From the NCBI GenBank assembly GCA_017936375.1, contig JAGBFR010000039.1, positions 1-64,000 of the forward strand: 64,000 nucleotides of DNA, read 5' to 3'. The position numbers and the translations under genes are program-made. Below the pieces are notes generated by a model. The model searched no databases. It saw only the letters and a list, made by a program, of their open reading frames with translations, and was not told the origin of the DNA. Below, in pieces: positions 29,469 to 35,419 of this stretch. The stretch comes from Clostridia bacterium. GTDB lineage: Bacteria; Bacillota; Clostridia; Christensenellales; Aristaeellaceae. How positions within the stretch are numbered: position 1 is the first letter of the stretch; each line of letters starts with the position of its first letter.

Positions 29469-29476
29469 GCTATGAT
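29448..29476 (+). promoter_or_regulatory. asnS promoter, overlapping the upstream terminator
   Basis: TTGCGT (29448-29453) and TATGAT (29471-29476, preceded by TGC as an extended -10) are spaced by 17 bases. The -35 forms part of the terminator stem of the previous gene. No T-box is seen in the short leader. Confidence 0.78.
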
Positions 29477-29534
29477 ATATCGGTATCAAAATATCGCGCT
29501 GCTCATTTGCGGCGGCGCGGAAAGAAGGCAGCTT

Positions 29535-30908
29535 ATGAGCAAGTACGAAGTGTTTGACCTGCGCGACGTGGCGGCGGACGATAAGGGCTTTGAAGGCAAG
29601 GCGATTGCCCTGCAGGGCTGGGTGCGCAACCATCGCAAGCAGAAGAATATTGGCTTTATTGAGTTCTTTGACGGCACGGCGCTGGCACCGATGCAGGTCG
29701 TCTATGATGAGAAGGTGACGGACTTCGCCGCCGTGCAGGCCATCCGCAATGGCTCCGCCATCCGCGCGGAGGGCACGCTCGTGCGCAGCCCGAAGGGCGC
29801 GCTGGAGATGCAGGCGGAGGAGATCATCCTCGAGGGCGACTGCACCGAGGATTACCCGCTGCAGCCCAAGCGCCACAGTCTCGAGTTCCTGCGCGAGATT
29901 GCGTACCTGCGCCCGCGCACCAGGCTCTTCCAGGCGGTGTTCCGCGTCCGCTCCATCGCGGCGCAGGCGGTGCACAACTACTTCCAGAGCCGCGGCTACG
30001 TCTACGTCCATACCCCGCTGATCACGGCGAACGACGCCGAGGGCGCGGGCAACACCTTCACCGTCACCACCTGTGAGATGGGCAAGCCGTATAAGCCGGA
30101 GGAGGACTTCTTCGGCCAGCCGGCGGCGCTGGCTGTCACCGGCCAGCTGGAGGGCGAGACCTACGCCATGGCGTATAAGCGCATCTACACCTTCGGCCCG
30201 ACCTTCCGTGCGGAGAATTCCAACACGAAGACCCACCTGGCCGAGTTCTGGATGATGGAGCCGGAAATCTGCTTCTGCGACCTCAACCAGCTGATGGACA
30301 TTGAGGAGGACTTCCTCAAGACCGTCGTCGCCGAGGTCATGGAGAAGGCCATGCCGGAGCTCACCTTCCTGCAGGGCTATGCGAAGAGCAATCTGATCGA
30401 GAAGCTGCAGGCGCTGACCACCTCCACCGTCGCCCGCGTGACGCACGAGGAGGCCATCACCATCCTGCGCAATGCGCCGGTGGAGTTTGAGCACGAGGCG
30501 CAGTACGGCGAGGACATCTTCAAGGAGCACGAGAAGTACCTGTGCGACGTGCACTTCAAGTCCCCGGTCTTTGTCTATGACTGGCCGAAGGACATCAAGG
30601 CCTTCTACATGTACCAGAACGACGACGGCAAGACTGTCGCCGCGGTCGACCTGCTTGTGCCGGGCTCCGGCGAATTGATGGGCGGCAGCCAGCGCGAGAC
30701 GCGCTATGACCTGCTGACCGCGCGCATGGCGCAGCTGGGCATCTCCGCCGAGTCCCTCGACTGGTATCTGAACCTGCGCCGTTTCGGCGGCTGCACGCAC
30801 TCCGGCTTCGGCATGGGCTTTGAGCGTCTGGTGATGTATCTGACCGATATCGAGAACATCCGTGACGTCATCCCGTATCACCGCACGCCGGGCAACTGCG
30901 ACTTCTAA
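29535..30908 (+). CDS. asnS: asparaginyl-tRNA synthetase
   Basis: A 457-residue class IIb enzyme that charges tRNA-Asn. The N-terminal OB fold (IALQGWVRNHRKQKNIGFIEF) is followed by the class II core: motif 2 at FRAENSNTKTHLAEFWMMEPE and motif 3 at GFGMGFERLVMYLTDIENIRDV, ending in YHRTPGNCDF, which is typical of AsnS rather than AspS. The start at 29535 follows AAGGCA; a longer frame from 29448 overlaps the promoter. A tRNA-Asn gene lies 2.6 kb downstream. Confidence 0.97.
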   Translation: MSKYEVFDLRDVAADDKGFEGKAIALQGWVRNHRKQKNIGFIEFFDGTALAPMQVVYDEKVTDFAAVQAIRNGSAIRAEGTLVRSPKGALEMQAEEIILEGDCTEDYPLQPKRHSLEFLREIAYLRPRTRLFQAVFRVRSIAAQAVHNYFQSRGYVYVHTPLITANDAEGAGNTFTVTTCEMGKPYKPEEDFFGQPAALAVTGQLEGETYAMAYKRIYTFGPTFRAENSNTKTHLAEFWMMEPEICFCDLNQLMDIEEDFLKTVVAEVMEKAMPELTFLQGYAKSNLIEKLQALTTSTVARVTHEEAITILRNAPVEFEHEAQYGEDIFKEHEKYLCDVHFKSPVFVYDWPKDIKAFYMYQNDDGKTVAAVDLLVPGSGELMGGSQRETRYDLLTARMAQLGISAESLDWYLNLRRFGGCTHSGFGMGFERLVMYLTDIENIRDVIPYHRTPGNCDF

Positions 30909-30921
30909 GCCGTATACCTCT

Positions 30922-31632
30922 ATGGATGAAAGATTTACAAGGACGGCCCTCATCTTCGGTGATGAGGGCATGTCCCGTTTAAGGGAGAGCCGCGTGGCGG
31001 TCTTCGGCGTGGGCGGCGTCGGCGGGCACTGTGTGCAGGCGCTGGCGCGCGCGGGCATCGGTCATATCGACGTGTATGACGACGACGTGGTTTCGGTGAC
31101 CAACATCAACCGGCAGGCCGTCGCCATGAGCTCGACGATCGGCCGGGCAAAGGTCGAGGTCATCCGCGATCAGGTGTTGGATATCAACCCCGAGGCGGTC
31201 GTGACCTGCCATCAGATGTTCTACACGCCGGAAAACGCGGACGCGGTCGATCTGTCCGTCTACAGCTATATCGTCGACGCGATCGACACCGTGAAGGCAA
31301 AGACGGAGCTCATCGCGCGCGCGAAGGCGCTGGGCGTGCCCGTCATCAGTGCGATGGGCGCGGGCAACAAGCTCGACCCGACGCGCTTTGAGGTGGCGGA
31401 CATCTATGCGACGAGCGTCTGCCCGCTCTGCCGGGTGATGCGCGCGCAGCTCAAGAAGCGCGGCGTCGCGCGGCACAAGGTCGTCTATTCCCGCGAGGAG
31501 GCGCTGAGCGTCGTCGCGGATGAATCGAACGGACGGCATGCGCCGGGCAGCGTCAGCTTTGTCCCGCCGGTGATGGGGCTGATCCTCGCGGGCGAGGTCA
31601 TCAAGGATTTGGCATATGGAGGCAATGTATGA
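30922..31632 (+). CDS. tcdA: tRNA threonylcarbamoyladenosine dehydratase
   Basis: A 236-residue ThiF/E1-like protein of the TcdA (CsdL/YgdL) group, which cyclises t6A37 in tRNAs using ATP. The N terminus MDERFTRTALIFGDEGMSRL and the nucleotide loop VAVFGVGGVGGHCVQALARAG are characteristic, followed by DDDVVSVTNINRQ and the VDAIDTVKAKTELI stretch. The C-terminal part carries CPLCRVMRAQLKKRG and the GSVSFVPPVMGL block typical of this group. No strong ribosome binding site precedes the ATG. It lies 13 bases after asnS and is probably translated by coupling. It overlaps the next gene by ATGA. Confidence 0.92.
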   Translation: MDERFTRTALIFGDEGMSRLRESRVAVFGVGGVGGHCVQALARAGIGHIDVYDDDVVSVTNINRQAVAMSSTIGRAKVEVIRDQVLDINPEAVVTCHQMFYTPENADAVDLSVYSYIVDAIDTVKAKTELIARAKALGVPVISAMGAGNKLDPTRFEVADIYATSVCPLCRVMRAQLKKRGVARHKVVYSREEALSVVADESNGRHAPGSVSFVPPVMGLILAGEVIKDLAYGGNV

Positions 31633-32471
31633 CACAGGGCTATGCACAGCAGCAGGCGCCGCGCGAGGACGCGGAGCTGTCTTTCAAGCGGCACATCCTG
31701 GAGAAGACGGCGAGCTACCCGTCCGATCCGATGGCGGATCTGTACCGGGTGGAGATGCTCGGGCAGATGCTCGACCGCTATGATGAATTGATGGCCAAGG
31801 GGCTGGTCAGCGAGGCGGCTGTGCGCCGGACGAAGGCGGACTTTAACGACGCCGCCGAGCAGATGCGGCAGGCGGGCTTTGCGACGATCTATGAGCAGCG
31901 CGCCTCCTCCCGCTGGCCGGAGATGACCGAGGACGAGGCGGCGGCCTACATCCGCCAGAGCAGCGCGCAGCAGCACAAGCGCGCGCTGGGCATCGGCTTG
32001 TGCTCCGCGTGCGTGATGCCGCTGATGGTCCTTGTCAGCGTGTCTGAGATGTTCATGGGCTATATGGGCGATGCGGCCAGCCTGATCGGCCTCGCGGGCA
32101 TGTTCGCGATGATCGGCGTGGGCGTATACGCCATCACCACGGCGAAGACGCCGGACGATGAAAAGAAGGTCAAGAAGGGCCGCTTCGGCCTTGGCACGGC
32201 GCTGCGGGCGAAGCTCCACAAGCTGCGCGAGGCCGTGAATGAGAAGGCGCGCCGCAGGCGCGGGCTTGGCATTGCGCTCTGCGCGGCGTGCGTGCTGCCG
32301 ATCTTCATCGGCGCGGCGCTGGACTCCATGTGGTGGGGCTATAACGAATCGTGGTCGATCATGGGCGTGGGCGGCATGTTTGGCATGATCGGCGCGGGCG
32401 TATACGAGCTGGTCATGGCCAACGGCGAAAAGAAGACCATGAAGAAGCTGCTGGGGAAGGAGAGGGAGTAG
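31629..32471 (+). CDS. membrane protein with duplicated two-helix module, unknown function
   Basis: A 280-residue protein with no function recognised. The first 120 residues are soluble and helical (DLYRVEMLGQMLDRYDELMAKGLVSEAAV resembles the short permease-prefix type region). Two similar membrane modules follow. Module 1 is ALGIGLCSACVMPLMVLVSV...MFAMIGVGVYAI; module 2 is GLGIALCAACVLPIFIGAAL...MFGMIGAGVYEL. Both carry the same LGI-LC-ACV-P and GMF-MIG-GVY patterns, so an internal duplication is likely. The modules are separated by a basic linker. It overlaps tcdA by four bases, so it shares the asnS-tcdA transcript. Its function is unknown. Confidence 0.75.
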   Translation: MTQGYAQQQAPREDAELSFKRHILEKTASYPSDPMADLYRVEMLGQMLDRYDELMAKGLVSEAAVRRTKADFNDAAEQMRQAGFATIYEQRASSRWPEMTEDEAAAYIRQSSAQQHKRALGIGLCSACVMPLMVLVSVSEMFMGYMGDAASLIGLAGMFAMIGVGVYAITTAKTPDDEKKVKKGRFGLGTALRAKLHKLREAVNEKARRRRGLGIALCAACVLPIFIGAALDSMWWGYNESWSIMGVGGMFGMIGAGVYELVMANGEKKTMKKLLGKERE

Positions 32472-32475
32472 ATGG

Positions 32476-32634
32476 CTCCCTCAGTCTGCCCTTTGGGCAT
32501 CCAGCTCCCTCCCGGAGGGAGCCGGTTCCTCTTAGCTGCTAAGCACATCAGCGATGTTGATTTGCTGAGCGTCGCTTTCTCAAGCCTCCCTCCGGGAGGG
32601 AGGTGGCATCGCCTTTTGGCGATGGCGGAGGGAG
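32476..32634. repeat. palindromic intergenic repeat, family A copy 1 (159 bp)
   Basis: Begins CTCCCTCAGTC and ends GGCGGAGGGAG, near-perfect terminal inverted repeats. Inside are two strong hairpins: CTCCCTCCCGGAGGGAG and GCCTCCCTCCGGGAGGGAGG, then GGCATCGCC/GGCGATGGC. Two further copies lie at 47872-48025 and 50740-50984. It starts right after the stop of the duplicated membrane protein gene. Confidence 0.85.
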
Positions 32635-32672
32635 CATGCGGGGGCAGGCGCACATCCCCGTTCACACAGCAT

Positions 32673-32703
32673 ATAAAAAGCCGGTCAAAGCCGGCTTATT
32701 TCT
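32673..32703. terminator. bidirectional terminator
   Basis: The stem AAGCCGG / CCGGCTT has A/T tracts on both sides. Read on the minus strand it ends in TTTTTAT just after the rhomboid-like gene, its better direction. It may also stop plus-strand transcripts from the asnS operon. Confidence 0.8.
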
Positions 32704-32713
32704 TCTGTGAAGA

Positions 32714-33376
32714 TCACTTGCGCATCGCCTTGCGGAAGTTGTAGCGCGTCCGCCAGTACTGGCTCTCGCGGCGGAGGGTCTGCATCAGATCGCCGCCCAG
32801 GAAGAGCCACACATTGAGCAGGCAGAGGATGATCGCCACGCGCGCGGACGCGCCGCCGACGATGAACTCGCGCAGATAGATGACCACATCCAGCAGGGCG
32901 AGGTACTTCATCTTGATCGGCAGGATCATGAAGAGCAGCACCTCTTCATTGGGGAACATGGCGGCAAACGCGAGGAAGAGCGAGAGATTGAGGTAGGTAT
33001 TGCCCGCATAGCCCGTGATCAGCGCGGTGAGGATCGCGCCGAGCACACCCACAAGGTAGAAGAGATTGAAGCGGACCTTGCCCCAGCGGCGCTCGAGCGC
33101 GGAGCCGATCATATAGTAGAAATAGAGGGAGAAGAGGATGAAGATGGGCGAGGAATTCGGCGGGGCGAAGACGAACGTCACCAGCCGCCAGATCTGCCCG
33201 CGCAGGATGGCCGTGCGGCTGAGCGTGATCATGGAATAGAGCCGGTAGCCCAGCGTCGGCCAGATGTACATGAGCAGATAGACCGCGCCCTGACCGAAGA
33301 CGATGTACTTCATCAGATCCGCAATGGTGTATTGGCGGAGCTTCCGCTCCAGATTATAGTTGATTTGCCTGTTCAC
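32714..33376 (-). CDS. rhomboid-like membrane protein, probably not a protease
   Basis: A 220-residue protein with about six membrane segments and the general rhomboid order (TMs with ILRGQIWRLVTFVFAPP near the start, like the L1-loop region of rhomboids). The catalytic GxSG serine motif and the last-helix histidine are not visible; the corresponding stretch reads ALITGYAGNTYLNLSLFLAFAAMFP, followed by LLFMILPIKMKYLALLD. It therefore looks like a catalytically dead rhomboid-family member. Translation most likely starts at GTG (33374-33376; MNRQINYNLERKLRQ), seven bases after AAAGGAGGG. A longer frame reaching 33550 runs through the promoter and is not used. Confidence 0.72.
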   Translation of the reverse strand: MNRQINYNLERKLRQYTIADLMKYIVFGQGAVYLLMYIWPTLGYRLYSMITLSRTAILRGQIWRLVTFVFAPPNSSPIFILFSLYFYYMIGSALERRWGKVRFNLFYLVGVLGAILTALITGYAGNTYLNLSLFLAFAAMFPNEEVLLFMILPIKMKYLALLDVVIYLREFIVGGASARVAIILCLLNVWLFLGGDLMQTLRRESQYWRTRYNFRKAMRK

Positions 33377-33398
33377 GGGATAACCCTCCTTTTGAGGT

Positions 33399-33427
33399 AG
33401 TATACCATATTTTGCCCGGGAGGAAAA
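33399..33427 (-). promoter_or_regulatory. promoter of the rhomboid-like gene
   Basis: On the minus strand an extended -10 (TGG then TATACT, 33404-33399) lies 22 bases before the GTG start. The -35 (TTTTCC) is poor. Confidence 0.6.
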
Positions 33428-33495
33428 CATCGCGCGCGCTTTTTTCACTGACCCGGGGGCGATGCGCTTTTTTGAAAAAAACGTGTGCGCGGGGG

Positions 33496-33524
33496 TTGAC
33501 AAACGCAGACCGTGGCGGTATAAT
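33496..33524 (+). promoter_or_regulatory. tRNA-Asn promoter (full consensus)
   Basis: TTGACA (33496-33501) and TATAAT (33519-33524) are exact matches with 17-base spacing. They lie 29 bases before the tRNA. Confidence 0.94.
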
Positions 33525-33552
33525 AATTTCGTTCTTACGAGAGCGCACATAT

Positions 33553-33627
<75 letters not shown>

Positions 33628-33628
33628 G

Positions 33629-33664
33629 AAACTCACCGATCAGAAATGATGGGTGAGTTTTTTG
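33629..33664 (+). terminator. tRNA-Asn terminator
   Basis: The stem AAACTCACC / GGTGAGTTT with a 14-base loop is followed by TTTT. Confidence 0.9.
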
Positions 33665-33811
33665 TTATGCCGGATAACTGCGCGCCGGGTAGGAGAGGCC
33701 GGCTGGCCTGTGCGCATGTGCTTGACGCGCCGCTGCCCTGCGCATATAATCAGAGGCAGAGATCATGTGTATGATGAGATCATTCCCTGCGAATGAGAGG
33801 AGATGGATTCC

Positions 33812-34939
33812 ATGAGGCGGATGCGCATGCTCGTCCTTGCGGCTGTGCTGATAGGGCTGCTCGCCCTGAGCGGCGCGGCTTTTGCGGAGATTACGGCCTG
33901 CGTGACAGAGATTGCGAAGTATGGCAACCTCGTTCTGGACATCAACGGCGCGCAGCTGCTGGCCGACGGGGTTGAATACGGCGATCTGCTGGATGTGACG
34001 ATTCTGGGAAAGACGTTGACGCTCCCGCTGGGCTCCAATTACAGCGATGTGGACACGGGGATGCCCGTCGTCCGCGCGGAAGCGCCGGGGGAGGCGGTGA
34101 CCGTCGCCGTCAACATGGGCGATTTTGCCACGACTGCGGGCATTGCCGTCAAGCATAAAACCGAGGAGGAGCCCGGATACCGATGGGAATACCTGACGGA
34201 GCTGCCTGTGCGCGTGACGCTTACGCTGGCGCAGGCGAGCGGCTATCGCAATCAGTGGCTGATCCGTCAGCTGGTGCGCACGAATGAGCGCACGGACTAT
34301 GCCCATCTGAGCGACGAGGCGTTTGCCAATTTCCGCATGGTGGATACCGCCGGCATGGGGAAGGGGAAGCTGTACCGTTCCTCTTCGCCGATCAACCCGG
34401 AGATCGGCCGCAGTGCCTACGCGGATGCGGCGGCGAGGGCGGCGGGCATAGCGACGGTGATCAATCTGGCGGACGCGTCCAACACCTATGAGACGCCGGA
34501 GGGGGCGTATTACCCCGGCTGCCGCGTGGTATACCTCAATCTGGGCGTGGATTTTGAAGATCCGGCCTTCAAGGAGGGCGTGGCGGAGGGGCTGCGCTTC
34601 ATCATCGCCGAGGAGGCGCCCTATCTGGTGCACTGCAGCGAGGGCAAGGACCGCGCGGGCTTCGTCAGCGCGCTGCTGGAGTGCCTGATGGGCGCGGCGG
34701 CGGATGAGGTGATCGCGGACTACATGGAGACCTATGTCAACTACTACGGCGTTGAGCCGGGGACGGAGAAGTACGACGCGGTGGTCAGCAGCAACATCGT
34801 CAAGGCGCTGGAGACCGCATTCCATGTGGAGGATCTGCATGCGGCCGATCTGGCGGCGGAGGCAGAGGCCTTCCTGCTGGAGGAGCTGGGCCTTTCTGCA
34901 GAGGAAACAGACGCGCTCAGGGACAGGCTGGGCGAGTGA
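33812..34939 (+). CDS. secreted tyrosine phosphatase with an N-terminal beta domain
   Basis: A 375-residue exported protein. The signal peptide (RRMRMLVLAAVLIGLLALSGAAFA) precedes a beta-rich domain of about 120 residues (YGNLVLDINGAQLLADGVEYGDLLDVTI), which looks faintly like the C-terminal barrel of DUF62/SAM hydroxide adenosyltransferases. The phosphatase domain follows with KLYRSSSPINPEIGR and the Cx5R catalytic loop YLVHCSEGKDRAGFVSALLE, with Cys nucleophile and Arg. Such tyrosine/dual-specificity phosphatases (Y_phosphatase3 type) remove phosphate from tyrosine or from lipids or inositols. The ATG at 33812 is nine bases after AGAGGAG; the ATG at 33803 abuts it. A phosphatase acting outside the cell is unusual, and its substrate is unknown. 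Confidence 0.85.
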   Translation: MRRMRMLVLAAVLIGLLALSGAAFAEITACVTEIAKYGNLVLDINGAQLLADGVEYGDLLDVTILGKTLTLPLGSNYSDVDTGMPVVRAEAPGEAVTVAVNMGDFATTAGIAVKHKTEEEPGYRWEYLTELPVRVTLTLAQASGYRNQWLIRQLVRTNERTDYAHLSDEAFANFRMVDTAGMGKGKLYRSSSPINPEIGRSAYADAAARAAGIATVINLADASNTYETPEGAYYPGCRVVYLNLGVDFEDPAFKEGVAEGLRFIIAEEAPYLVHCSEGKDRAGFVSALLECLMGAAADEVIADYMETYVNYYGVEPGTEKYDAVVSSNIVKALETAFHVEDLHAADLAAEAEAFLLEELGLSAEETDALRDRLGE

Positions 34940-34954
34940 GAAGGAGGATTTCTG

Positions 34955-35257
34955 ATGATGGAGATTGAGCGCATACAGGCGATGGCCGCGCGGGAGCAGA
35001 GCGACGCGGAGAAAAGCGAGATTCAGGCCGCCGTCGGCGCGCTGGGCATGACCTTTCAGCAGATGCTCGAGGGCACGCAGCGGTTCATGCAGACCGGCTT
35101 TCAGGTTCCGGTGGATTTTGCTGCCGCCGGGAAGGCGATTGAGACGCTGCGGCGCATCGGCGAGGCATACGGTGAAGCATTCCCGGAATGCAAAGACGAG
35201 GCCGCCGTCGCGGAGTATGTGATCCGCTTCGGCAGCGAGATCATGAATGCGGAATAA
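34955..35257 (+). CDS. small hypothetical protein
   Basis: A 100-residue soluble, helical, acidic protein (MMEIERIQAMAAREQSDAEK...) with no family recognised. It has no signal peptide or membrane segment. The ATG at 34955 lies seven bases after GGAGG, and the gene follows the phosphatase by 15 bases, so it belongs to the same transcript. A terminator follows 14 bases after its stop. Coding is supported by the ribosome binding site, position and codon use like its neighbours. Confidence 0.7.
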   Translation: MMEIERIQAMAAREQSDAEKSEIQAAVGALGMTFQQMLEGTQRFMQTGFQVPVDFAAAGKAIETLRRIGEAYGEAFPECKDEAAVAEYVIRFGSEIMNAE

Positions 35258-35270
35258 GGGAATATGAGGG

Positions 35271-35301
35271 AGCAGCCTCCATCGCGGGGGCTGCTTCTTT
35301 T
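35271..35301 (+). terminator. intrinsic terminator
   Basis: The stem AGCAGCCTCC / GGGGGCTGCT with the loop ATCGC is followed by TCTTTT. Confidence 0.87.
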
Positions 35302-35329
35302 GCTTTGGCCGCAAATCCCGCTCCGGCTA

Positions 35330-35358
35330 TTGACGCTGGTTTTTCCATCCATTACAAT
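35330..35358 (+). promoter_or_regulatory. promoter of the BspA-type gene
   Basis: TTGACG (35330-35335) and TACAAT (35353-35358) are spaced by 17 bases. Confidence 0.8.
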
Positions 35359-35419
35359 GAATACAGGAAAACCCCATCTGTCGGCGCGCCTTGCCGGGCC
35401 GGTCTCAGGAGGTATGGAT

